Assembly (NCBI GenBank): GCA_030063045.1
Contig: JAQSEB010000055.1
Location: 992,001 to 1,056,000 of the forward strand
Direction of reading: 5' to 3'
Origin: Pratylenchus scribneri
Lineage: Eukaryota > Nematoda > Chromadorea > Rhabditida > Pratylenchidae
Length of the DNA stretch: 64,000 nt
This document shows positions 28,991 to 36,399 of the stretch, in pieces. The first letter of the stretch is position 1; each line of letters opens with the position of its first letter. The position numbers and the translations under genes are program-made. Below the pieces are notes generated by a model, which was not told the DNA's origin, did not search any database, and saw only the letters and a list, made by a program, of their open reading frames with translations.

Positions 28991-29597
28991 TTAGCAAAGG
29001 AATTAGTATGAAAATTAGGAAAAGGAATTAGTAAGAAAATTAGGAAGGGGAATTAGTAAAGAGTAGACATAAAATGAAGAATTTTAGTACAGTTCGTGTG
29101 GCCCGAATGGTGTAAAGGTTAAATGTATATATAAAAAAAATACACCAGAGAAAGATATGATTGCATCGAAGCTAAAAGAAAAAAGAAAAGATGATGGCCC
29201 TAACTTTTTGTATTTTTTTCGGGGTCGATATCGAATTTCGGATTATATGTGTTCAATTATTTATATCCATAAAATATGTGTTCAATTATCTAAATTTTAG
29301 CGTATTTAATGTTTCACATTGATAACTATAGACTAATTAAATTACTCTTTTTATTGTTCAATTCTGGCATGCATTTTTCCCCCAGGCAGGCCATTTCTAT
29401 TCATCCGTATTACTTTCTCACCCCACCCCCTTAACCATAAAAAAATAAATAATAATTTTATAAGAATTTATTTATCCATATTTAATTGAAAATAGAGAAT
29501 GAAATGCATATAGTTGGGGATTCATATTGTATCAAAGATTTCCTCTTTCATCCAAATTATTTCCTCTTTCAATAAATACCCTTCTGGGCAGATCGAT
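28991..29597. other. AT-rich intergenic region between E and D
   Basis: No gene is supported here. Bases 28996-29063 hold a 25-bp unit repeated about 2.7 times (AAAGGAATTAGTA...). A 16-bp direct repeat ATATGTGTTCAATTAT occurs at 29245 and 29274. A minus-strand AATAAA at 29472-29467 is the likely poly(A) signal of gene D. A copy of the 15-nt motif lies at 29578-29592, in the probable 3'UTR of D. The remainder is featureless AT-rich sequence. Confidence 0.7.
29467..29472 (-). terminator. Poly(A) signal AATAAA, gene D
   Basis: AATAAA on the minus strand, about 125 bases after the gene D stop codon. It is the first match to the consensus in that direction. Confidence 0.5.
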
Positions 29598-30047
29598 TTA
29601 AAGCTTGACTGGAACATAACTTGTGTAGGTTAAGCCGGACTTTGATGTTTTCGATAACTTCATAACCATTGTGCGATGATTTGGGGCGAATGATTTGTTG
29701 AATATTATGCAGTCGGCTTGCTGTTCAATAGAGTAATTGAACATGTTGAGGTTATCTTTATCAATTATCAAAAGCGACACGCGAAAGCATTCCATAAGTA
29801 CTGCCAGTTCTAGAAAAAAATGTTTGTTATATTTATTTGCACGAAATGTTCCAAACCGATAGGTGTTGGAGTTGTAACCGATTCTGGTTTGCGACAATTT
29901 TGTAATTTCTCATAGATGGGCATATTGTCACTGCTTTCTTCGCATATAAGATTGCCTTTGTCTAGAAAATTAAATTTTTATTTAAATAATTAGAAAATTG
30001 ATACCATCATTCATCTTGATTGACTTAGCACCCTTCTGGGCAGACAT
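29598..30047 (-). CDS. Alternative reading: small two-intron ORF starting MSAQKG at the 3' end of D
   Basis: An ATG at 30047 opens MSAQKGAKSIKMND in exon 30047-30005. A 43-bp intron (GTATCA...TTTTCTAG) leads in frame to 29961-29857 and, after a 47-bp intron, to 29809-29598. That gives 119 residues and a stop at 29598. The splice sites are better than the donor needed to join these exons directly to gene D exon 8. The content (ELAVLMECFRVSLLIID) looks like the second half of an OTU-like domain whose first half is in gene D exon 7, so this is either the C-terminus of D or a separate small gene overlapping its end. There is no independent promoter evidence. Confidence 0.4.
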
Positions 30048-33000
30048 AAATTTCTTGAAGAGAGTTTGCATGCTTTAATTAAAAGATCTTTGCATTTATC
30101 CTCCTCGATAGGAAGTGCGCATAAACTCAACAAAAAAGTTCTGAAAATTATAATTGAATTTTTTCTCGTATATGCGGGGTTTTCCACATTTCTGTGGAGT
30201 ACTCCACATATTCTACATTCTTGTGGAGTAATCCATATTCTTTTGGAGTATTCCACATTTCTGTAGAGTAGGCCACATTTCTGTAGAGTAGGCCACATTT
30301 ACCGTAAATATTCTATTAGTAACCCCGGGGTTACTAATTTTCAGAGACCCTCTAGAGGGGGTTACTAATAGAGACGGGGTTACAAATAGAGACGGGGTTA
30401 CTAAATTTCAGAGAGGAAAAATTGATGAAAAATAAAATTTATTAAAAAAATTTACAAGAAATCAGAACATATTTTTACAAAACAGAACATGTTTTTTGTG
30501 ATTAAAATCATTATTAATACATATTTTGAAAAATCAAACATATTTTTACAACTTATTTTTACAATTCGCAACAAGTTTTTGCAAATGAATTCATGTTTTT
30601 ACGATTCAAACATTTTTCTATCATGTTTTTTCGATTCGCAGCATGTTTTGGCAAATCAAAATATATTTTCGAATATGTTTTTGCGATTCACAACATGTTT
30701 TGGCGGTTCAAAACATATTTTCGAACATATTTTTGCGATTCGAAACATATTTTTCATTATTTTTTACCCTCACAAACATGTTTTTTTTTATTAAAAGCAT
30801 GTTTTTATTATTTAAAACATATTAAACATCTAAAAATTTAAGTCGAAAAAAAATTTTTTTGAGTAGGGGGTTATAAATAGAGAGGGGGTTACAAATAGAG
30901 ACGGGGTTACTAATTTTCAGAGACCCTCAAGAGGGGGTTACAAATAGAGACGGGGTTACAAATAGAGACGGGGTTACTAATAGAATATTTACGGTATGTG
31001 GAATATGCCACATTACTATAGAATACTCCAAATTTCTGTGGAGTATACCACATTAACTTGAACGACTAGTAAATACTTACTCAAAGAAATTTTTGGATGT
31101 GAACAAAGCATGTTTGAAGGCTGACGGTGGAATTGCATGAATTGGGAACGAAATATTTGTTGGCCAATTTTGTGTGCTCAACATTTGATGATACTCATTG
31201 TTGCCAGTTTTGCATTTGGATAAAAATTGGCCACGCTGATCACGCATCTCATCTAGAGTAATGCCAGAAATTATAGCGCTGTCCTTTAATAGAAATCCAT
31301 GAGGAAGTAAACTTTGCATTGGTTCATTTCCGTCCTTAATTAATTAATATAAAAATTAATACTTTAATTATGTTCGCTTTCTTACAGAATTCTGGTTTTG
31401 CTTTCGGTTCTGTTGTTCATCATTCGAACCCATCTGGGCAGATGTATCCTTCTTAGACTTATTGTTTGTTGAAGTTGCATCCGTAGGTTTCTTGCCAGAT
31501 TCCTTCTTAGTTTTCTTGGTTGTTGAAGTTTTATCCTTCGGTTTCTTGTCAGCTTCCTGCTCATCCGAACCCCTCTGGGCAGATTTATCCTTCTTAGCCT
31601 TTTTGACCAATGGCTTTGTTGAAGTAACCTTTCGTGTTAGAAACTGAATTCGAGCCGCACATTTGTCATCAATGTTTTGGTATCGAACAAGGAAATGTTT
31701 AGCATTGTTTTCGTTATTGAAGAATGCCTGACGAAATGTCGCAATATCTTCCATCTTTCCATCGTATTTGAACTTTTTGTAGTTATCTGAGTTGTAAGCT
31801 GAAGAAATGGAAATTTAAATAGTAAATTTTGATTGATTGCATCAAACTAACCGGGATAGTAACGAGTTGATAATGGTGCCCCAAATTTCCAGCGTAATTG
31901 CGGATCCAGACTCAGTTTTGCAATATCCTTCCTGCTGTCGACAAGTTTGAACCCAGTGGATAACAAAAATTCGCATAAATCACTGGAATAATGTGCAAGG
32001 TATAAATATTGAAATGCGAAAGATCACTCCCAACAATCAAATGCGGGAATAATTGTTTCCCAACTTACTTATAACGTTGTTTGTGATCATTTGCTTGCGT
32101 CAATTTGAGTAGAAATTTCTTTGATATGCATGAATGCATTTGAAATTGTTCTGTTCGAGCCCGTCCTTCTGCATATAACTGAATGGCATTCTTTTGGACG
32201 AATTTGTTATGCTCTCGCATGTGACTCGGATAATCGGTTACAACTGAAGAAAATAGGATACTCCACAATTCTGAGGAATATTCCACATAAATGTGGAGTA
32301 TGCCACATTTCTGTGGAGTATTCCACATTTCTGTGGAGTATTCAACATAAATGTGAAATATTCCGCATAAATGTGGAGTATTCCACATTTATGTGGCTTA
32401 CTCCACAAAAATGTGGAATACTCTACATTTTTGTGGCATATTCCATATAAATGTGAAACATTTCAAAAAAGACACAAAATATGATAAAGATACGTGTTTC
32501 ACACGCTGTGCACATGGTTGCCAATTGTGAGACATTTCTGATTTTCTTCTGAGCATGAATAAGTAAATTTTTCGAAGTGAGTTTATCCCTTTTGTAACAA
32601 ACTTCGGATGACACGCAGAATCGGTTTGCTTTGATTGGGCGGACTTTAACCATTTCATAACCAAATGTTTCATCCAATTCAGTGTTGTCGTCATCTTCAT
32701 CACTATTTCCTTTCTCTTCATCACTATTCTCATCCACTTCTTCATCTTCTTCCATATTATCTTCTTCATCATTGACTTTATTTGGATCATCATAATTGGG
32801 ATCATCGATTGAATCTTCTTCATATGAATTATAGTCCATCTCTTCATCCTCTTCTTGTTCCCTATAGTGCGAACCCTTCTGGGCAGATGATTTCATGTTG
32901 CTGAAAAATGGTAAATTTATAGTAATATGTTCATAAAATTTGAAAAAATATGTTATTTTTTACAAATTTTTTATTGAGCAATTGTTTTGATCATTACATT

Positions 33001-33443
33001 ATTTATGTTTTATTTTATTATGGAATTTGAATAAATTAATGGAAGAAAATTGGTTTTTTCATATTATTCCAACATCCAAAATTGTCACACTTTAGGCTGG
33101 GTGGGGGGAGGGGGTTCATAACCGAAAAGTACCAAAAAAAAATTGCTCAATTCTGTATTATTTATATAAAAAATTTAAATTAATCTTATTTTTTTTAATT
33201 TAATTGAAATTTTGGATTAAGTTTTATCAATAAAAATTATAATTCATTTATAAATTAATTCAACCTGCTAGTATCCATTTCATCATTGTCACTAAAGTAA
33301 TAATTTTTTCATATGTTAAATTCATTTATAAATTAATTTAACCTGATACTATCCGTTGAATGAATTTTTTTCTTCTTGATATTACTGCCGCCACGTTGGC
33401 CACGTTGATTTCTTTTTCGCAGATTTTTCATAATTGCACTCAT
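29598..33443 (-). CDS. Gene D: large acidic/lysine-rich protein with a degenerate OTU-like C-terminus, 10 exons
   Basis: Exons are 33443-33343, 33291-33265, 32900-32494, 32243-32069, 31982-31852, 31798-31386, 31334-31081, 30140-30046, 29961-29857 and 29809-29598. The first seven and the start of the eighth keep frame with good splice sites. The product is about 639 residues. It has a basic start (MSAIMKNLRKRNQRGQRGG), a long Asp/Glu stretch in exon 3, a conserved-looking block in exons 4-6 (CEFLLSTGFKLVDS...) and a Lys-rich linker with two copies of the Ser-Ala-Gln motif. A DGNE sequence follows at about residue 419, where active OTU proteases have DGNC, and the last exon has ELAVLMECFRVSLLIID, which resembles the OTU core after the Trp-Gly motif. 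No catalytic Cys or His is seen, so activity is unlikely. The exon 8-9 junction is uncertain. Exon 8 in frame reads to a TGA at 30013-30011 (545 residues), and reaching exons 9-10 needs a weak donor at 30045, a separate ATG at 30047, or a -1 shift. The OTU assignment is inference. Confidence 0.65.
30141..31080 (-). other. Gene D intron 7, enlarged by repeats and a MITE
   Basis: The intron runs from a GTAAGT donor at 31080 to a TTTTCAG acceptor ending at 30141, 940 bp, against about 50 bp for most introns of the island. It holds GTGGAATATTCCAC-family repeats at 30181-30299 and 30997-31050, split by the TA-flanked element at 30302-30994. Small open frames inside it arise from repeats. Confidence 0.75.
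30302..30994. mobile_element. 693-bp MITE-like element with 25-bp terminal inverted repeats and TA duplication
   Basis: The ends are perfect inverted repeats: CCGTAAATATTCTATTAG... at 30302-30326 and its reverse complement at 30970-30994. They are flanked on both sides by TA (30300-30301 and 30995-30996). TA target duplication is typical of the Tc1/mariner group. Subterminal GAGACGGGGTTAC blocks are repeated at both ends. The interior, 30478-30840, is a degenerate repeat of AACATGTTTTTGCGATTC-like units. There is no transposase reading frame, so the element would be non-autonomous. It sits inside the palindromic-repeat cluster of gene D intron 7, so it inserted after that cluster existed. Confidence 0.88.
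32244..32493. repeat. Gene D intron 3 with GTGGAATATTCCAC repeats
   Basis: The 250-bp intron (donor GTATCT, acceptor TTCTTCAG) is mostly made of about ten imperfect palindromic units at 32256-32462, alternating TGTGGAGTATTCCACATTT and CATAAATGTGGAGTA. Open frames drawn across it on either strand are artefacts of the repeat. Confidence 0.85.
32901..33264 (-). other. Gene D intron 2
   Basis: This 364-bp AT-rich intron lies between the 27-bp exon 2 and exon 3. On the plus strand at about 33099-33115 it contains a G-rich tract (GGGTGGGGGGAGGGGG) followed by GTTCATAACC. Nothing else is recognised. The donor at 33264 is GTTGAA, a weak site shared with exon 1 through a local duplication. Confidence 0.6.
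33240..33360 (-). repeat. 78-bp local duplication that includes gene D microexon 2
   Basis: The end of exon 1 with its donor (...GATAGTATCAG then GTTAAATTAATTTATAAATG) and the 27-bp exon 2 with its donor (...GATACTAGCAG then GTTGAATTAATTTATAAATG) are diverged copies 78 bp apart. The microexon therefore probably arose by duplication of the exon 1 end. Both leave phase 2, so inclusion keeps the reading frame. Confidence 0.75.
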
Positions 33444-33460
33444 CGTAATTATCTAGTGTA
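33444..33460 (-). promoter_or_regulatory. Acceptor-like pyrimidine-AG just before the gene D ATG
   Basis: On the minus strand TTTTTTACACTAG ends at 33453, nine bases before the ATG at 33443. No upstream exon of D is seen, and the gene C poly(A) signal lies about 155 bases further upstream. This fits a trans-splice acceptor, but could be chance in T-rich sequence. Confidence 0.35.
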
Positions 33461-33607
33461 AAAAATAAAAATTAAAAAAATTTAATGCATAAATGGGTAA
33501 AAAGAAATAAAAAAAAACAATTAATTAGTTTAGTACACAAGCAAATTGTTTATCATAAAGTTTATCACTAAATAATACACGTTTATAATTAGACACTTCA
33601 TCCAATA

Positions 33608-33613
33608 TTTATT
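33608..33613 (-). terminator. Poly(A) signal AATAAA, gene C
   Basis: AATAAA on the minus strand, about 90 bases after the nearer possible stop of gene C and 16 bases after the farther one (TAA at 33631-33629). Confidence 0.65.
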
Positions 33614-33699
33614 TTAAATTTTCAATATTTAGTTGAATTGTTGCCTTCCTTCTTTTACACAATTGTTAATAATAGCAAGCACCCTTCTGGGCAGAATAT

Positions 33700-35245
33700 C
33701 TATGGAGCAGCATTTTGTCTATAAATGTAATGGTAGAAGTTAATAAAATGGGATAGATGAATAATGTTTGCTTACACTCTTGCCCATGTTGTGATTTTGA
33801 AGTGGTCGTTGTTTATCATCAACAAATGAATCTTTGGCATTGCTTCTACAGTTTCACTAAATCCAAAGCCGACTTTCGCAGGATCTTTTGGCTTAAAATT
33901 TATTTCCAAATTTGCAGTTTTTTATACTAATTTACCAGTTGAAGCAAGGGACCATAAGCGATGAGAGCATTGTCGTCATTGTGCACAACATAAATATTAA
34001 TTTGAAATAGTCGAGTCGTTGCTACGATTTCACAACTTGTTCCCCAATAATTCACTGAACGTGTCTGACGCCTATTATCATTGTAAACAAAGCTATCTTC
34101 ATGAAGTGCAATATGTTGTTCTGCCTATAAAAAATCAAATTGAATTAGTTTAGAAAAGAAACGCAAAAAACCTTTTGTTTAAGTAAATGTTTTTTACATT
34201 TTCCTTTTACGCTTCTGAATTCTGAGTTGTAATGTTCACATTGACAATAGACATGCCATTCCCACCAATATGGACGAGGAGAAGATGACATATTCTTAAC
34301 AGCTTGACGAAGGTATCTAATTAAAATTGAAACGTTATATTATGTTACATTTCTGTGGAATACCCCACTTTTCAGTAGAGTATTCCACATTTCTGCAGAG
34401 TATTCCACATTTATGTAGAGTATTCCACATTTTTGAGGAGTCTTCCACAATTATGCGGATTATGCCACAAAACTGTAGAAAACTCCACAGAAATGTGGCA
34501 TACTCCACATTTTTGGTGTAATAGTCTAAAAATACTATTAAAGTCTTACTCATTCAATAATTTACGCAACAATCGTATATTTGCGAGATGTTGATCCATT
34601 TGTCGATCTCCAATGCCAGTCATGGCATAGGAAAGGCAACTGTAAAGACAATGACCCTGTGCAGGATCCACTTCAAATTCTTTCTGTTCATTTCCGGGAA
34701 TGTATGATTCGTTAACGATAAAGCCAAGATTCTTGAGGAATTGAGTAAGAGTGGTTTCTGAAATTTGAAAATAAACTCATTAATTAAAAAAAACAAATAA
34801 ACAGAAACCTTCTGAGTTTCTTTCTTTTAATAATTCAGTAGTCTGCGAACCCTTCTAGGCAGATTCTGTCGCATTTATTGGATTACCTTCAATCTCAACT
34901 AAAGTTCTTTTCATAATTCCACTGAAGAATGTGCAAGTTGTTTTTTCATGAACTGTAAAAATTTTAATAAAAAAAAGAAACAAATTGCTTTAACACAGTA
35001 CCTTGTTGTTGTGTATCGACGTAATTATCTTCCACATAATCCCAGAATTTATTTTGACCAGATATTCCCAATTGCAAAAGATTTATGACCGGATTTTCAG
35101 CTTCCTGATTGTCAATAGCAGCAGGTGGACTTCGGGGCTGTGGACTACGGGGCGGTGGTCGCATAACAAATTCGGGCAAATTGCCTTCTCCACACTTCAT
35201 ATACGGTTTCGCAGAAGAACCCTTCTGGGCAGATATGTAAACCAT
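33700..35245 (-). CDS. Gene C: OTU-type cysteine protease-like protein, interrupted by an in-frame TAG
   Basis: Exons are 35245-35002, 34952-34809, 34757-34550, 34316-34172, 34124-33936, 33891-33776 and 33718-33700, all in phase, about 354 codons. The OTU family cleaves ubiquitin or related chains, using a Cys near the start of the domain and a His near its end. Seen here are GHCLYSCLSYAMTG with Cys at about residue 166, NYWGTSCEIV with Trp-Gly at about 274, NIYVV near 292, and IHLLMINNDHFKIT with His at about 340, in the order and rough spacing of the family. The usual Asp before Gly-x-Cys is Gln. Codon 114 is TAG (34857-34855), a C-to-T change within the 15-nt motif, upstream of the whole domain, while every later exon stays open. 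It is either a recent pseudogene or depends on readthrough or a later start. The first exon and intron are nearly identical to gene B. The last exon has two possible donors upstream, giving different C-termini. Confidence 0.7.
34317..34549. repeat. Gene C intron 3 with GTGGAATATTCCAC repeats
   Basis: This 233-bp intron (donor GTAAGA, acceptor TTTAATTAG) holds about nine degenerate palindromic units at 34347-34516. Short open frames on both strands here are repeat artefacts. Confidence 0.85.
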
Positions 35246-35314
35246 TATTGTTTGGCTGGCACAAAGAGCTGAAAAATGAAAATTTAGTCCAGATTATATA
35301 ATAGAAAAAAATAA
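34849..35314. repeat. Segmental duplication, copy in gene C
   Basis: It matches 35819-36266 with few differences over exon 1, the whole 49-bp first intron, the start of exon 2 and about 70 bp upstream of the ATG. The offset is 952 bp. The C copy carries a short stretch in exon 2, just before the motif, that B lacks. The intron is identical, so the duplication or a later conversion is recent. Confidence 0.93.
35246..35285 (-). promoter_or_regulatory. Acceptor-like pyrimidine-AG before the gene C ATG
   Basis: TTCATTTTTCAG ends at 35269 on the minus strand, 23 bases before the ATG at 35245 and about 125 bases after the gene B poly(A) signals. The same sequence stands before gene B. The frame stays open from the AG into the ATG, so it could also be the acceptor of an unseen upstream exon. 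Confidence 0.4.
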
Positions 35315-35392
35315 GAAAGCGTACAAACGCAAAAAATGGTGATTTGTGGAGAGAATAAAATTTATTCAGAAAATAGTTATCAACAAAATGTC

Positions 35393-35402
35393 TTTATTTT
35401 AT
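35393..35402 (-). terminator. Poly(A) signals AATAAA, gene B, overlapping the stop codon
   Basis: The minus strand reads GAATAAAATAAAG. The first AATAAA overlaps the TAA stop (35401-35399) and a second follows at 35398-35393. The 3'UTR of B must therefore be very short. Confidence 0.65.
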
Positions 35403-36197
35403 TCGACTTCATCATATTTCATCAATTCATTCAATACTTCACTGTCATCGGCTGACAATTTATTTTTTAACCATTTTTTAGCATGGTGTTCCATTTCGGC
35501 CATTAGTTTCGGTGACAGTGTTGAAATTTTAGGTTTGCGAAAAAAATCTAACACTTCGTTATAAGCGGCCTGACGCTTCGCTACTACTTCAATATCATCT
35601 TCCTCATCATCATCATCTGTCTCTTCTTCGTCCTGAACGTTTTCATTAACATTTTCTTTTGCAATCCATTCTTCTAATTCGGGGCCGAAATTAGTGTTCT
35701 TTCGCATATAACATCGTAAGCGTTCTTGAAAAATGTCGTCATTAAATTGGACGTCGTCACCCTTCTGGGCAGATTGCGTAGTGAGTGGACCCTTCTGGGC
35801 AGATTGCGTAGTGAGTGGACCCTTCTGGGCAGATTCTGTCGCAATCTCAGCAAAAGTTCTTTTCATAATTCCACTGAAGAATGTGCAAGTTGTTTTTTCA
35901 TGAACTGTAAAAATTTTAATAAAAAAAAGAAACAAATTGCTTTAACACAGTACCTTGTTGTTGTGTATCGACGTAATTAGCTTCCACATAATCCCAGAAT
36001 TTATTTTGACCAGATATTCCCAATTGCAAAAGATTTATGACCGGATTTTCAGCTTCTTGATTGTCGATAGCATCAGGTGGACTTCGGGGCTGTGGACTAC
36101 GGGGCGGTGGTCGCATAACAAATTCGGGCAAATTGCCTTCTCCACACTTCATATACGGTTTCGCAGAAGAACCCTTCTGGGCAGATATGTACACCAT
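35399..36197 (-). CDS. Gene B: proline-rich then acidic protein of unknown function, 2 exons
   Basis: Exons are 36197-35954 and 35904-35399 with a 49-bp intron (GTACTG...TTTTACAG), giving 249 residues. Residues 1-82 (MVYISAQKGSS..., a Pro-rich RPPPRSPQPRSPP segment, then NLLQLGISGQNKFWDYVE) are nearly identical to the start of gene C. Exon 2 carries three further Ser-Ala-Gln-Lys-Gly copies within a 30-bp tandem repeat. A strongly acidic run (DEEETDDDDEEDD) follows, then a Lys-containing helical tail ending in DEVE. No OTU residues, signal peptide or membrane segment is seen, and I do not recognise the family. The first ATG after the acceptor-like AG was chosen as the start. B lies 199 bp after the stop of A and 154 bp before the start of C on the same strand. 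Confidence 0.75.
35759..35833 (-). repeat. 30-bp coding tandem repeat in gene B
   Basis: The unit encoding SAQKGPLTTQ is present twice, followed by a third SAQKG. The motif copies start 30 bp apart, at 35759, 35789 and 35819. Confidence 0.93.
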
Positions 36198-36266
36198 TAT
36201 TGTTTGGCTGGCACAATAAGCTGAAAAATGAAAATTTAGTCCAGATTATATAATAGAAAAAAATAA
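35819..36266. repeat. Segmental duplication, copy in gene B
   Basis: Partner of 34849-35314, covering the upstream region, exon 1, intron 1 and the first part of exon 2 of gene B. The amino-acid differences in exon 1 are two (Ala/Asp in the Pro-rich segment and Asp/Ala near its end). Confidence 0.93.
36198..36240 (-). promoter_or_regulatory. Acceptor-like pyrimidine-AG before the gene B ATG
   Basis: CATTTTTCAG ends at 36221 on the minus strand, 23 bases before the ATG at 36197 and about 165 bases after the gene A poly(A) signals. It is compatible with trans-splicing of a downstream operon gene. No spliced-leader gene is visible in the window. Confidence 0.4.
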
Positions 36267-36383
36267 TAAGTCGCTTCAAACGATAAAAACACAAAAAATC
36301 TATTTAGGAAAATTTTTATATCGCAAAAAATATCATGGTTATATTGAATCGGTTTTTTATATCGTGCTTTTATATTCATCTTC

Positions 36384-36399
36384 TTTATTCAATATTTAT
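36384..36399 (-). terminator. Poly(A) signals AATAAA, gene A, overlapping the stop codon
   Basis: The minus strand reads CAATAAATATTGAATAAAG. The first AATAAA (36399-36394) overlaps the TAA stop, and a second lies at 36389-36384, the same arrangement as in gene B. Confidence 0.65.

Noticed and set aside
29098..29170. tRNA-like start GCCCGAATGGTGTAAAGGTTA
   Set aside because: It resembles a D-arm/A box, but there is no anticodon arm, B box or matching acceptor stem. At most it is a decayed tRNA-derived fragment.
30489..30841. Phe-rich open frames on the plus strand
   Set aside because: They lie inside the MITE-like element and come from a repeated ATGTTTT/ATATTTT unit in several frames at once.
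33099..33115. Canonical G-quadruplex in gene D intron 2
   Set aside because: The tract has only three G runs separated by single bases; a four-run quadruplex would need a zero-length loop. It is noted only as G-rich.
34327..34553. Open frames on both strands with Cys-Gly-Ile and Val-Glu-Tyr-Ser repeats
   Set aside because: They are translations of the palindromic GTGGAATATTCCAC repeat in an intron of gene C; the same peptides appear wherever the repeat lies.
34855..34886. A 32-nt mini-intron in gene C (GTAATC...CCTAG) that would remove the TAG
   Set aside because: It is shorter than every other intron here, and its removal shifts the frame into a TGA a few codons later.
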